64,000 bases of DNA from Branchiostoma floridae (GCF_000003815.2 NC_049981.1:2684498-2748497), one strand, 5' to 3'; counted from the first letter of the stretch, positions 1 through 12,779 are shown. The notes: generated by a model not told the origin, from the sequence alone. Translations and numbers: made by a program.

Positions 1-589
1 AAGTTCAAAACATTCTTTGTACGTAGTACTACATGTACGTAGATGGCTCAAAAGTGCCAGAGATCAGTTTGTGGGATTTTTTTTTTGCGTTTTTGTGATC
101 TTAATTGATCGTGTAGTACCAATATCAACAAAAAACTTGACAGAATCATTACAGATTTCAACCATTTTAGTAATGATTTTATGTCCAATTTTCATGAGAT
201 TATCTGGGAAGATCTCTCACCAACATCGAAAGGTTTGGTGAAGGTATGGGTTCATGGAACTCTAGTTGTTTTGCTCTTTCCTTCTTATAGGTTACAACCT
301 CCCCTGATATGTGCAAGAATCAACTCACTCATGTCTGCAAAATTGTCACACATTATAATCAAATGTGCTCTCCATACTCCAGGCAGTAGTGGTAACAGTT
401 TAAACGGTTGCACAATAGTGCACGCCAAAAACTCCGTAATATTACACGATACTGGTACTGTACAGGGCTTAGTAATTTTTCCCCTTATAAAAATGAAAAT
501 AGAAATAAATATTCTAGATTGACTGGTCCCAGGATTAGGAATTTTAATTACTGTTTTAAAACAACCTCCAACAGTGATTTTTCATATTC

Positions 590-595
590 TTTATT
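590..595 (-). promoter_or_regulatory. Candidate polyadenylation signal
   Basis: Reads AATAAA on the minus strand about 53 bp after the stop codon of the upstream ten-exon gene. Position fits a short 3' UTR. Motif only, with no transcript support. Confidence 0.45.
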
Positions 596-647
596 TTTGA
601 CATCATACTGAAGGAGCACATTTTTAGAGGACTCTTAAAGTTGAAGG

Positions 648-3600
648 TCACTTTGCTTTCACTCCTTGAAACTCCTCAGGCAAGCCACCATGGTTCCTGT
701 CAGAAGAATAACAAACAAGAACACAAGTGTTGAAGTAGAGCAGTACTGAAGTTCATTTCTGCATCATCATTTTACTATCCTGTTAAACTTATCTAAACTT
801 CTCCAACACAATCAAAAACAAATATTGTGGAGTACTGGTAGTCCCACACAGACACTGGACTGCCACACAAATGTACCCATTCCCCCCCCCCCCCACAAAT
901 ACACAGCTACAAAATGTTATGTAACCTGTATTTGTACACAAATACACCCACAACTTACCTGTAGTCCCACTCAGCTATACCCCACCCTGGCACTCCATTC
1001 ACGGTGAACTGTGCAAACCCTTCATGGATCTTGGCGGTCCATCCAAACCCGATGTAGAATATCGGTGCACGAAGCACCTTGCATTCCAGGTGATATTTTT
1101 TTCCTCCTGTTGAAGAAGGAAAAGACTGAGGTTTACTAGACATAGCACAGACATATAAACCACCTTGTTTAAAGATGCTAACTAAAATGATCATGAATGA
1201 ATTGTACCCACATCACTTATAATATATGACCTCTGGTAGAATCCCAGGACCATTCATGCAACAACAGCCTCGCCTTGAGGCACACCAGACCATCACACCC
1301 TTCTCTTTTTGAGAATTATTTTTGTGTGTTGAGTTCTTTCATGTGCAGCGAATTGATGCCTGGGGCTTGCAACCTCCCACATACATGCATGGAGCAGCCA
1401 GTTTTACATCACAATCCAAAATGATGAATGGATTCCCTTAAGCCTGCGTCAATTCAAGTGAAGCCGGACAAATTTTTAGATCGGCTGGAGCTTGCCAAAT
1501 TTAAAAATCTCCTGAGCATCAACCATATTTCTCGATGAAAATTTGCCCCATTACAAATGGGGCTGTGCTCTGTATTTTGTTCCCAAAGGTTTAAGTTATT
1601 GTCTTTTCTGCCATTTTGATGAACTTCTGACATCACAAGGACGTTTAAATCCCAATGGACAAGCTGCTAAAAGTCGCCGAAGCCCTATAGTAATCGCCAG
1701 GACGTCGGCCGTACTTTGGCTAAAAAAGCCATTTTCGAGCTCACCAACACATCGGCTGAGCTCAGTTCTTGATTCGTGACATGGGCTTTACAGCATGTCC
1801 GAACTAAACCAACCCTATGATCAAACTCAAGTCCATGTATTTGATCAAGCAGCTGGGTTGCGTTACCACTTGTGCCACAGGGACTTACAGAAGAGATCAG
1901 CCAGTTTCACACACGTACCTGCAATGAAATTGAAAGCAAACGTCTTGGGTTGAACGCCGTCTTCACCACAGGTGGACAGATCCCAGTCCAGTGAGGACAG
2001 GGAGGATTTGCTACCATCTGGATGCATCACGTAGCCCAGAGCCAACCTAGTAACAGACAATGGAGCCACATCAGTTGCAGCCAGGAATGGACAGCATTAG
2101 GGATGGGTACCGGTACAGAAACATCAGGCACAAGTCTGGTTCAGGTCCAGAGGATCAGGTCCAGGTCCTGACCTGAACCTAGACCTGATTGTGAAAACTT
2201 GAATTGTGAATGCCCACGATACTGATCAAAACAATGGTCCATTTTGCCACAAACGAATCTGTTTGATGGAGTATCTCCCACTTTTTATCCTACCTTAATG
2301 TAAGCGATAAGGACCTGCCTCTGTAAGTTTTAGAAGTCTTCGAGACTATAAACTCTACTCTACTTTGCTCATATTTGTTATTTGTCAAATGGCCGAAAAT
2401 TGATGTGCGCACGGATGGGATCCATACAATCACATCAACTTGGCCTTAGATATTATATACATTTTGTAACCCTACCTGGAGGTGGTGGCAGGCATAGATA
2501 CGATCCCAACCATGACACAGGTTCCATCTTCCAGATGCACCATCTGTAGCCCGTATCGGTGAAACAGGCTCCAGTCTCGGTACCTTCCTAGAAATAGAAG
2601 ACAGCATCTACTATATTGTCTTTTTATTCAACTTTAAAGATGTTAATGCAAGAAAAGAAATTCATCGCAATGACTTCATGGACATACAGTTTCTCTTGCA
2701 CAACTGTGATGATCTTAGGTGCACCTGATTTGCCTGGAAGATGTGGCATTATTTTGTTTTTGCATATTTGGTAAACGACAGGTGTAACAGCAAGTTTGTA
2801 CTGAACAGTGCAAACAGCTTATCCAGACAGATTTTTTGAACGACTAAAAAGTACTCTGCACCAAGAGCTATACCTAGCACTTAAAATGATACTGTATCCT
2901 ACCAACCCTACTTTTTTCCACACTGAAATGGGAAACACAACATTTTTTTCCATGCCCCTGCTGGAGTCTTGTGTCAGGTTAAATACTTCAAAATGAGTAC
3001 AACAGAATCAGACACAGATATGTGGAAATATTGTGGTAGAAGTTCTCACCATAGGAGTGGTCTCTCAGCCCTTTGATGTTAATCCTCTTGTCCTGGTACC
3101 CTTCAACACTCACTGTCCCTTCAAATGTGCCAAACTGCTCATAATGTGTCTGGTGCATGCTGCAATCCAAAACAGGGAGAACTCATCTCTTTTCTCATAA
3201 ATCAAACATAAATCAGTGTAATGTCTAATGATTTAAAAGTACAGTTTACATGAAACTACAGTTTTATTAATCATTTTACCTTATGAAACTCACAGTCATG
3301 CATCTAATGTACAATCAACAAGCTATGTATACCTTTATGTTTACAGCTGAGTCAGGTGATGCAAAGGTGCAGGTAATATTAGACACATCAGACTTCTGCA
3401 AATATACTTTCACCAGTCCTGCACTACTTGTTTTCTCCTTTAAGTCCTTAATGAAAACACTTTGAGTTGACATAACAGGTGACTATCAACTGTTCAAGAT
3501 GTCGGCCCAGAGACCACAGACTGTTAGGTTTTATCCACTCATACCAGAAAGGACTCTTTTTGATAAGTTTGGTAGTTTCGTTAACGTGCTCGAGGTGTGG

Positions 3601-6600
3601 TATCAGACATCATCATCAGGGACCTCTATTTAATATCCTATCTGAGGGACAGCCCTAACTGAAGCTATAGGTACTCATTTAACCTGAGTGAAGTAAGGAA
3701 AGTCATGTTACGTGCCTTTCTTAAGGGCACAAGACCAGTGGCACATCAATGGATTTGAACCCAAAACCTCTGGGTTATGAATCAAACACCCTGCCGATTG
3801 CACCGCACGACAACATTTGCATAGAACCCCATTGTTCATGTAAATGTTTAGAATTACTTACTCCTGTAGATTTTGGAAGAATTCCCGACTCCAAGGTTCT
3901 CTTGCCATGGCCTCAGCCACAGCCCAGGGCTCCATGTCTGTGTCAAAGTCGAAGTACGGAGTACAGGCCGTCCAGGTCAGGACAAACTCCGTCTGCAGCA
4001 GCTGGTTACCCTGGTCTACAGCTCTGGGAATTAAATACAAGAACAGTCAAAGTAAAACTATGATGTTGATGCAAGAATATGTTAGTAATCATGTTGTGTT
4101 GTAGCCTGATGAACGTACTAAATAAATGTAGAAGTGAGGTAGCCATGACCTGTAGTTGTAGAAGTGAAACTAGTTGGATAGCCTAATGATTGTACCTATA
4201 GAAGTGACGTTAACGAGGTACAATGTAGCCATGACTGTAGTAACTGTTGTAGAAGTGAAAACTAGTTGGACAGTTGCAAAAGTGGCACCTGAATATGGAA
4301 GCCATCAGTGTACTTGCCATCTTGGTAAGTGATACCAAGTACCACGCCAGTGTCACTTTTATTACACTAGTTCACTTCTTGAATACAGAAAGAATTAATT
4401 GTAAGCTGTGCTACCAGTTTTTTGTCACTTTGATTCTTTTTACAGCATCCATGGTGTCGATTTTGAAAATTTAGCCATCTCGTTGAATTTTTTACCTATC
4501 TTGTTTTTTTTTGCTCAAACCCATTATTTTGCAGCCTGCAGATTATGTCATCCATAAAATTTACCTGCTGTGGCCTAGTTGTAAAACAAGAAGGCTGGTA
4601 GGCAAACTCTCAGCTCTTTTTAGTAACTGTAAATTTGACTTGTGTACACATAATAGAGTGTTACAAGAAAGTTTAGCATTATACTATTAGAAAGGGTTGT
4701 CGAATACCCCTGTCACATTATCCATGATCTTCGGGCGTATTGATGGAAGGTCAGTCATATTTAAGATCGACAGAGGGTTGCGCGTATTTTTTAACCTAAA
4801 AAAAACGTCCCTGTCACATATAAGCCATACTGTATACCTTGTACAATTGTTGTGCAATAAAGTTATTATTACTAGCGAGGCTCAGGCGATTGCCGCAGAC
4901 TCGTCATCCGATCAATTTTCGCAAAATGTGACGGGTATAAGTTAAGCCTACCTGCACCCATTAACAAGAACATTGAAGTTAGGTTCACCTCATTTTCCCA
5001 CTGTAGGACAGTCTCCAGACCTTCATAGGTTCCACCAGCTCCAGACAGACCCCCCCTGCCGCGAACTCCAGGTCCGACTCCCGCTTCATGGACGTGTCGG
5101 GGAGAGACGGGTGTTCCAGGAGACCAATGTCAGGGAACTGGGGGGAATCACACAGGAATATCACATGGGAAGAGAGCTGGAAACTGCTGTATGATGAAAT
5201 CAACAAAAAAACATAGACTATATATTGTGGAAAATTTGGAAGTTCTTCTGTTCCAATTTTACTTTCAGTATTCTGTCACTAAAGAGATCTTCTACGTACA
5301 GAACGGTCTGAGTGGTATGTAACCTACCCTTAAGTACAGAATCGAACAGTCTGAGTGGTATGTGACCTACCCTTAAGTACAGAATCGAACAGTCTGAGTG
5401 GTGTGTGACCTACCCTTAAGTGCAGAACAGTGAGTGGTATGTGACCTACCCTTAAGTGCAGAACAGTGAGTGGTATGTGACCTACCCTTAAGTACAGAAC
5501 AGTCTGAGTGGTATGTGACCTACCCTTAAGTACAGAACAGTCTGCAGCTGAGTGGTGTGTGACCTACCCTTAAGTGCAGAACAGTGAGTGGTATGTGACC
5601 TACCCTTAAGTGCAGAACAGTGAGTGGTATGTGACCTACCCTTAAGTACAGAACAGTCTGCAGCTGAGTGGTGTGTGACCTACCCTTAAGTGCAGAACAG
5701 TGAGTGGTATGTGACCTACCCTTAAGTGCAGAACAGTGAGTGGTATGTGACCTACCCTTAAGTGCAGAACAGTGAGTGGCATGTGACCTACCCTTAAGTA
5801 CAGAACAATCTGAGTAGTATGTGACCTACCCTTAAGTACAGAACAGTCTGGGTGACTTTTCCCGGTCTCCTGGCTGTTGCTGCTACAAAGTACACTCCAT
5901 CCCTGTTAGAGCCATTGAAGTACACTGCATCTACGGCCTGGGTAGGGCAAAAAGAGGTCAAGACATTTTCTGTTGACACAACACAAGCATCATGGTTTGT
6001 TAACTCGAAGCCTAAGTGTGATACCCAGGGACCAGGTAGCTTTTGGAAATGGAAAATATGACAAGAAAGACAACAAAACACGCAGAACGTAAAAAAATTA
6101 GTCCGGAGCATAATTTGTATATTCCTTGGTAAACACTTTTATTTTTCGTGTCCGCAAACATCTTGTTTGGGAAATGGGACCTAAGGCTAAGGAGCTATTA
6201 ACCCCAGAAGGGGTGTTGTCTTCCAATAGATAATTTTAGGTAGAAAAATATGCATACTACATTTGACACCTATATATATTTATATTCCCACCGAGCCAAT
6301 AATTAAAAAACATACAGTGTATGTTGGGTTAGACATACTTCAGGCTAAAAAGGCTACTCTCTCTTGGCAGCCAAGGGCTGAATTGCAAGGCGCTTACAAT
6401 AGGCGGGGCTAAATCGCAAGGGTCTGGAGCGAGCTGCCATTGGCGCCACTCAGGTGACCTCAATAGATCGTTTTCACAGAACGTTCGAAAACCGTTCGAT
6501 CACGCGTGGGCGCCATGTTGGATGATAACCTGGATGACTAGAACACAGAACGGCACCAGCAAAGTTACTTGCGGGTTCAAGTGTGCTGTTTTGTCTCCAT

Positions 6601-9600
6601 TCTGTGAATCATTAAGTGATGTAGCCAAGGTTAGATATCGGGACAAAGTTGCAATAATACGTCTTGACCTATATACTTTTAAAAATGGCACTTTTTTCAA
6701 CGATCTAATGCTGGTGTCGATCGCGAGGATTTACTTTTGCTAAAGCGGGAAGTGGAGTGTTCGCGGTGGTTTAGAGTTCGCGGTGAAGCGGCCTCGCAAA
6801 AACCGCGATCATTCACTGTACCTGGCCCGCTACCCTGGGTGATATCCTTTCACTGACAGGCGGCGTGCAGAGGACTAGCTACCAATCCCCACCGCATGCG
6901 TGCACGAGCTGGCCCTCAATATCCACTTGCCTCACAAGGGGCAAGATTTAGCGCTTCCCCGACCCTAACTCCGTGAGGCAAGCGGATAGTGGGGGCCAGC
7001 GGGATAGTGGTATTAGATAAGTTCGTGCGCGCGTCTTTTTTCCGTATTTTGGCTTTGTCAACATGTGTATTAGAAAGATCTGTTTACAAAATTACAATTC
7101 AATTGATCAACTAACGTTAAACATGCGAATCAGGGCTGCTAGCGCTGACGTTATTGTGACAGACCGTAACGTTGCACTTAATACTGAAAATTCAAACTCT
7201 GAGAATGCTTAGCACATGTTTAGTCAAATGCCAAATTGCGTTTAGTGCCCGTCGCGGCATGGAGGTGACAGAACTCGACCAGACTTGTAGAAACTTCCCT
7301 CGCCACAAGCGCAAAACTCGCTGGAAGACACGCCACACTTTGTCGATTCAATACTAAAATCGTGCGAGATACGGAAGGGGCTGTCGAAGTTTTGTGTAAG
7401 GGTGCGTATATCTGTTGTACATGTAGACCTTACGAAATTCTTTGTACTTTTGCCGTGTCTCAATAAAGAATCTTTATCAAAGTTCGTATGAGGTCCCTAT
7501 GGACTATTTGTCTCTATCAGGCTTCACATATCTCACTGGGAAAAAGCAGAAATTAAACAAATATAGACACTCAGATAACATGTTAGAGAAGTTAGTTGGC
7601 CGAGGGAGTATGGCCTTCGACCTAGCTAACTCCTCTGGCATGTTATCTGTATATATTTGTCCAATTTTATTTTTCCAGCGACCTGTGGAGCACGGTGGGG
7701 GCTAAGAATTTCATACGAACCTCATACGGACAGTCCGTATGAGGTAACGGACTTGAAAGCATACGCATGTGTGACCGCATCCTTCAGGTGCAGTCACACG
7801 GGCGTATATATCAAGTCCATATGAGTCCGTATTGACATTTTTCTTCATATGATCATACCAGTCGTATGAACAATACACACCTCACCTCATACTTTTAGGT
7901 AAGCGTACTGGGCCGTGCTGAGCGTAAAACTGACACAACGATTGAGATGCGCGTGAGGGGTGTATTGTGCCCGTTAACACGTGTAAGTTCCGCATTGACA
8001 TGTTTTGTCTTGCCTTTGGTAAAGTTTGCGACTGAAGAAATTTTTGTTTTGTTCTACCAGCTACACAATCGTGGGTAAAAAAAAGTTCGAATTTCGTTCC
8101 TCGTGAACAAGCCAAACAATTTTTAATCCTCGCTTGATTATCGACAGAACACCGGGGGCAGTACTGGTGAAAATATCATTCACAGCTCAGGACGCGATGT
8201 GCCGTGTTTTATGAAGAAGAAATAGAACAAGCTTGCTGACATTTTCCTGTAACATGGTATACGTCCATGACATACCCTGTACCAGAAACCAACTTTCTCC
8301 CAAAAAATAAAAGAAAGCATGCACAAACTCCGCGGCAGGGCTACTGTTGGTGGGCTGGTAGGAGAGTGGTTTAATCAAGTTATTGAAAAGAGGACGGACT
8401 GTAGGTAATGTTGTTGAATAGAAACGGCGAGTAGGCCGTATCCTGTGTTTATGGAACTCGCAGTTAGCACGGCAAACATCCAGTCCGTTTCTGAATAAAA
8501 AAGGCTTCTTTCCACGTACGAGTCCACCACGTGCAACACACTGCCGTGTGGAGATCGAGCCGCTTATCATCCAACATGGCCGTTCGAACGTTCGAACGCG
8601 ACTGTGACGTCATTGTGAAAACGATCTATACGATAGTAATTGCCCCAGGTGACTGTAGGTTTTGAACCACTCACACCGCACCATTGCACGTGTGGTGGGT
8701 TCTTTAACGTGCCTTTGGTATGACAGGGGACCTCCATTTAGCGTCCTATCCGAGGGACGGCCCTAGCCGAAGCTAAGTACTCATGTTCACCTGAGTAAAG
8801 TGAGGAAAGCCGTGTAAAGCGCCTTTCCCAAGGGCATAAGATCGGCGACACGCAGCCGGATTCGAACTCGAGACCACCCGAGGCAAACACGCTGCCACTG
8901 CAATGTGATCTTACATTGTAGGTAACCCACTGGATAACGGTGAACTAGCATTACCCCAAATACCTTTGGGCGATCCTGTAGTTTCTGTACTTGTTCCATA
9001 TCTGCAATGCTGTTCTTTGACTTGACTCCAATTCCAGCTGCCATGCCTTCTCTTGCCTTAGTGTTCTTGGATTTCCACTGTCAAAAAAAAATGAAAATAA
9101 ATAAACACACATTACCAGGAAGATTACAGATGTTTAGTGTTAGAAAACACCCCACCAGTTAGAAGTCAGAGGGGCCCATTGAAGAGGGGTGGTCTACTGT
9201 AAATGCAGAAATGTTCGTGGTAGATTAATGTTCGCGGTTTTCGCAGTGACCACTTCACCGCAAACTTAAAACCAACGCGAACATTTTTCTATTATGGTAT
9301 TAGACTGCAGTCTATGGTGTTACAGCGAAATTAAAACCACCGCGAAAAGTCATTTTTCCCGCTGCCGCGAAATTAAATCCCCGCAAACTTAAATGCATTT
9401 ACAGTATCTAATGTCCACTAGCCCACCCCACTTGCTTCCCCTATTTATTCCGGAAACCCTCTAGCCCTTCCCTGAACTTTATACCTGGCGCAGGTCAAAC
9501 TCCAAGATGACTTCAAATCTGGGGCATGATGCAAAATGACAACATGTTTGAATACAAACTTAACTAATGTCAATAAACAAATTGTCCAAACCGGCAGGGA

Positions 9601-9916
9601 TCTAGGTAGGATTTTATTTCAGCCAAGAAAGCTCCTTGTTTTAGCGTAGTGGTTACTGGCGAGGCCGGGACCGTTCAGTGACCGAGGTGGGGTGGTGAGG
9701 AAGGGGGTGTCCCCCTTCATCGGAGCGGAGATTTGGCAAATTTTTGCCTACCTTCCTGAGGGCGATGATGCAGACGAACGCCCAGTACTTGAGTCGGTAC
9801 CAGGGCCCGGGCTGAGAGTACACGGCGGCGCGGCGAGGCGGGACCGCCATCAGCAGCTGGGTCAGGACGTACCCGGCTGCACTCAGCACGGCAGCGGCCA
9901 GCAGGTAGTACAACAT
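648..9916 (-). CDS. Membrane-anchored protein of unknown function, ten exons, ~414 aa
   Basis: Exons by eye, 5' to 3' on the minus strand: 9752-9916, 8964-9077, 5830-5937, 4989-5137, 3862-4023, 3050-3159, 2476-2587, 1919-2046, 959-1106, 648-696. All junctions have GT/AG, every phase agrees, and the total of 1245 bp is 414 codons plus stop. The start chosen, MLYYLLAAAV, opens a hydrophobic signal-anchor (residues 1-24); an in-frame ATG further upstream would put a non-hydrophobic stretch before it. After the anchor come a basic segment, then a globular region with aromatic motifs TPYFDFDTDMEPW, HQTHYEQFG, LRDHSYGRYRDW and GWGIAEWDYR. These resemble, from memory, the N-terminal region of invertebrate proteins annotated as PEP-synthase or rifampicin-phosphotransferase-like. 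No phosphotransferase domain follows here, so no enzymatic role is claimed. Family resemblance is inference; the exon chain is well supported. Confidence 0.75.
2097..2225. mobile_element. Fragment of CAGGTCC-rich MITE family
   Basis: Contains GGGTACCGGTACAGAAA followed by alternating CAGGTCC and GGACCTGA words, as in the full copy at 26465-26905. Truncated, lying in intron 7 of the ten-exon gene. Confidence 0.55.
2391..2447. mobile_element. Terminal fragment of the ATGGATGACATCC MITE family
   Basis: Matches the terminal inverted repeat of the family whose best copy is 22187-22549: GGCCGAAAATTGATG, then a degenerate GATGACATCC core, then the CAACTTGGCCTTA end. Confidence 0.5.
3575..3812 (-). 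mobile_element. tRNA-derived SINE, degenerate copy
   Basis: On the minus strand a B-box-like GGTTTTGGGTTCAAATCC precedes a body containing AAGGCACGTAACATGAC and AGGGCTGTCCCTCAGATAG. The body is shared with 8640-8905, 55745-55870 and 57225-57480. Lies in intron 5 of the ten-exon gene. Confidence 0.65.
4248..4580. mobile_element. MITE-like dispersed repeat
   Basis: Holds CAAAAGTGGCACC, a TCACTTTTATTACACTAGTT core and an end with CATCCATAAAATTTACCTG. The same words occur inverted at 40290-40630 and partly at 45440-45485, marking a dispersed family related to the ATGGATGACATCC elements. Confidence 0.5.
5310..5830 (-). repeat. Minisatellite made of copied 5' splice sites
   Basis: About 14 tandem units of roughly 36-48 bp. 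On the minus strand each carries TACTTAAGGGTAGGTCACAT or a one-base variant. The last unit (near 5830) is the real exon 3 end and donor (TTAAGG|GTAGGT) of the membrane-anchored protein gene, so the array is a head-to-tail amplification of an exon-intron junction into intron 3. Common unit sizes look like multiples of three, but the extended reading frame stops in the first intronic unit. Confidence 0.85.
6360..6450. repeat. Dispersed repeat, copy 1 of 2
   Basis: About 85 bp containing GCTTACAATAGGCGGGGC and GGGTCTGGAGCGAGCTGCC. A near-identical copy is at 33236-33330. No coding potential seen. Confidence 0.6.
6459..8645. mobile_element. 2.2-kb element with terminal inverted repeats and 8-bp duplication
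   Basis: The left end reads AATAGATCGTTTTCACA ... CCATGTTGGATGATAA. The right end holds the inverse, TTATCATCCAACATGG ... TGTGAAAACGATCTAT. The octamer CAGGTGAC flanks both sides (6451-6458 and 8646-8653), as expected of an 8-bp target duplication. The interior has only short open frames and nested palindromes; no transposase was recognised. It lies in intron 2 of the ten-exon gene. The 8-bp duplication is compatible with hAT- or P-type elements, but the class is not assigned. Confidence 0.6.
7555..7664. repeat. Palindromic hairpin repeat
   Basis: Arms of about 50 bp: AGATAACATGTTAGAGAAG on the left against CTCCTCTGGCATGTTATCT on the right. A related hairpin is at 57096-57190. Nested inside the 2.2-kb element. 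Confidence 0.6.
8640..8905 (-). mobile_element. tRNA-derived SINE
   Basis: The minus strand carries a B box in GGTCTCGAGTTCGAATCCGG, then AAAGGCGCTTTACACGGC and a tail with CCGTCCCTCGGATAGGAC. The same body recurs at 3575, 55745 and 57225. It sits just outside the right end of the 2.2-kb element. Confidence 0.7.
9197..9404. mobile_element. MITE with CTGTAAATGC termini, TA target site
   Basis: Ends CTGTAAATGCAG and GCATTTACAG are inverted and flanked by TA on both sides. The interior repeats CGCGAA and CGCAAACTTAA words in both orientations. 208 bp, in intron 1 of the ten-exon gene. A related fragment is around 6740-6830. Confidence 0.75.
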
Positions 9917-10189
9917 CGCGGTGGGACGTACGAGGGGGGCGGGACACCTGGAGACGGTTTCACAGACTCTTAGAGACACCTGGGGACAGACACCCAGAGA
10001 GGTCCCGGGACAGACTGACACCTGGAGACGTCGCGAAACGAGACACCTTAAGACAGACACCTGGAGACGTCACTGGACACCTGTCAGGACCGTCCGAGGC
10101 CGGGACAGAAACGTCTTAACTCGGGGTAAAGGTCACATTGACCGCGCAGGCGCACATGGTTCGCATTAGACTGTTGAAGTAACAAAACA

Positions 10190-10246
10190 CGGCCGAAAAT
10201 TCATGCTCGCTTGTATGTCATCCATAATCAAATCAACATGGCCTTA
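10190..10246. mobile_element. Terminal fragment of the ATGGATGACATCC MITE family
   Basis: Contains GGCCGAAAATTCATGC, TGTCATCCATAATCAAATC and AACATGGCCTTA, the right terminal repeat of the family. Confidence 0.6.
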
Positions 10247-11385
10247 CAGTCCAAAACTGATCTGTTTTCTCCTCTTTTTACAGGCCTCTCTAATTCAATA
10301 TCTTCGTATTCGTGCATGCGTCTTCACCGTAACAGGTGACTCTAAAGGTGGGTTTACACCTGCGTATATTTTCAATTTTTCATTTTCATGAGTTCCGCAT
10401 GAAATTTTGTCAATACGCGGCCGAACGCCCAACATTTGGATTTTTTGGGGAATAAATTAAATTGTACGTCGAGCCCATCTGGCGTTTGAATTACGACTTC
10501 AGCGTTTTCATTTCGCATGAGATGCGTATGATTGCAACTGAAATGCGCAACAAAATTTTCCGTACTGCGAATAGATTCGTATGGGGTACGTATGTTGGGC
10601 GTTTTCCGGACGCACACAACGTCTACCGACCGCATGCCTGACGCACCTGGTGCTAACTGCATTCCAAACGCATTTCAGGTGTGTCAGAGGAACAGTTTCT
10701 GTTACATATAACGTTACTTTTGTTTGCGAGCATTTGCCAATAGAGTATTTTTGTTAGAGGAACCCTTTGTACTACGTATGCTTTTGTTTACAGGCAGTGC
10801 AAGTAGAGCATTGACAAGTAAACAGTGAAGAGGTTTTTTTTTATTCATTTGCGAAGCAGTGAAGCAGTGACACTGTGCTTTTACAGTAATGTGGGCCATC
10901 ATTTACCTTAAGAATTTATGTGCACTGTTAAGATTGTGTTTGTTTTCACTTTGTCCTTAATGATTTCCCCTATCATCTTAGTATTTCAACTACTATAAAA
11001 TTCACACCCATACACACCACAAAACGTATTCAAGATCTTTATCAAACACGTAAATTAAACAATTATGAAACCTTACGCCCTCTTTCAAAGTTGTAATATG
11101 GCTCTATATTGCGGTTCTACACACAAAAAAGTGCCATTATCAGCAAATTAAGTCACATATCTGTTACACAAAATGGCACGTGTGTCACACAAATTGACCC
11201 AGTGCTTGAGCAGGTTCCTCTACATCTTCCCGTCCCTGGAGGCTCTGTTGGGACCAGTGTCCTGTATTCATGGTGTCCTGCAAGTTGTGACCATCTCTCC
11301 ATGCCCCCGGTACAAATTCGTCGGTCCTGGCCTGGATCTGACATCATAAACCGGAAGATTCCAAAAAATCCCTATCGACCAGAGG

Positions 11386-11560
11386 ATTTGTCCATTCTGT
11401 CCAGAGCTAATAGAAGACGAATATCACTTTATGGTTGTATGTCCCACATATTCCGATATACGCAATTCTCCATACAGAAGGCTGTCATTTTGTACACAAG
11501 GATTTATCCAAATGGACCTGAAGTGCAAATTCAAATACATAACTAGAGTTCCACGAAACA
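11386..11560 (+). pseudogene. LINE reverse-transcriptase C-terminus remnant
   Basis: Translates to CPFCPELIEDEYHFMVVCP, a Cys/His pattern (CxxC...H...C) typical of the C-terminal end of CR1/L2-like non-LTR polyproteins, followed by FIQMDLKCKFKYI. The same downstream peptide is encoded by the LINE fragment at 15101-15395. Host coding is unlikely. Confidence 0.65.
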
Positions 11561-12480
11561 CATACCTTCACCAAACAATGAAGGGTTGTTATGGAGAATG
11601 CCTTTATCAATGACTTAAAGGTTTTAAAGCTTCTCAAGTTATGTTATCCGCACACACACACACTCACACACTGGGCCCGCTGCAGTACCGACGGAAGATA
11701 CCGGGCGAACCATTTTCAAACTCAACCTTTGTTTCTGCGACCGCTACTCAATACCAAGTATCATGAAGATCCATCAATCAGTTCTCCAGTTATACTGTTG
11801 ACCTACATAAAGACTCACCTAACACTATGGCTTAAGCCTTAACCAAACGTTTAATCTTCTTGGCAAAGGTAATGAAAAGGCCACAAACCACCAAGCTTCC
11901 ACTTTTTGCCTGCCACATAAGCATCACCAAAATAAGGGGGAAAACACCCCTCGACATCAAAATGGAGAAACCCCTTCCCATAGAGCACAAACAAACAACA
12001 TGGCACTTGCAAAGTGAGAACTAATAAACAATGTGTTAGCAACAATAACATCTATGTTTTGCTGACACAAATATGTCATGAACTACACAAGTCTGCAGCA
12101 CAGATGTAGTTAGACACTGAGCACTGACTGTCCAGAAAAGAGGTCCATTGAAGGATTTACACATTCTTCTAATTATCATGTAAATTAAGCTCCGATTTGC
12201 ATACAATACATTTCAGGATTTTAATCATTACCTAAGGTATGTACATACCAAAAATAATGCGAATCCACCAACCCCTGCTTGATTTACTCTCTTTCAAAGA
12301 TAACAACAAAATCGCCCACTGCAGTTCAAAACAAGCCGCCAGGGGGCCCAAACTTACACGACTTACTCCCTACCCAAAGACGTATCCACTGGCCAAAAAT
12401 CCTCAACCTGCCACTTCAGGATAACTTTAACGCCAACTTCGACGCTTCACTGCAGTACCACAACTTATTGCCAGGACGCC
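11560..12480. repeat. Degenerate dispersed repeats
   Basis: Two diverged related stretches (11600-11870 and about 12540-12790) share ACCAAGTATCATGAAGATCC-like and CTTCTTGGCAAAGGTAATG-like words. No gene seen; the open frames are short and lack codon structure. Confidence 0.4.
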
Positions 12481-12779
12481 CATAATCGAACTTGACTGTC
12501 GTTTTTCAAACCCCTAAATAGTTACCAAATATAATGCAAAACGATCCACAGCGTCAAAAGTTATCTTGTACGCAAATACACAACACACACTCACCGCGCT
12601 GCACTCACGACAGAAAGTGCCAGAAGTACCATTTTCGTACAAAACCTTGGTATACGCAAACGCAACTCATATACCAAATATCGTGACATTCCATCCACAG
12701 CTGCTCGAGTTATATGAGATTGACCTACATATTGGGACACCCGAAAATTTTCTAACCAAAATATAACCTTCTTGGCGAA

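Noticed and set aside
8187..8570. 127-codon minus frame inside the 2.2-kb element as a transposase
   Set aside because: No recognisable DNA-binding or catalytic motif; could be chance.
9917..10060. Upstream in-frame ATG for the first gene (start at 10060)
   Set aside because: It would place 48 residues without membrane character before a normal signal-anchor; start at 9916 preferred, not proven.
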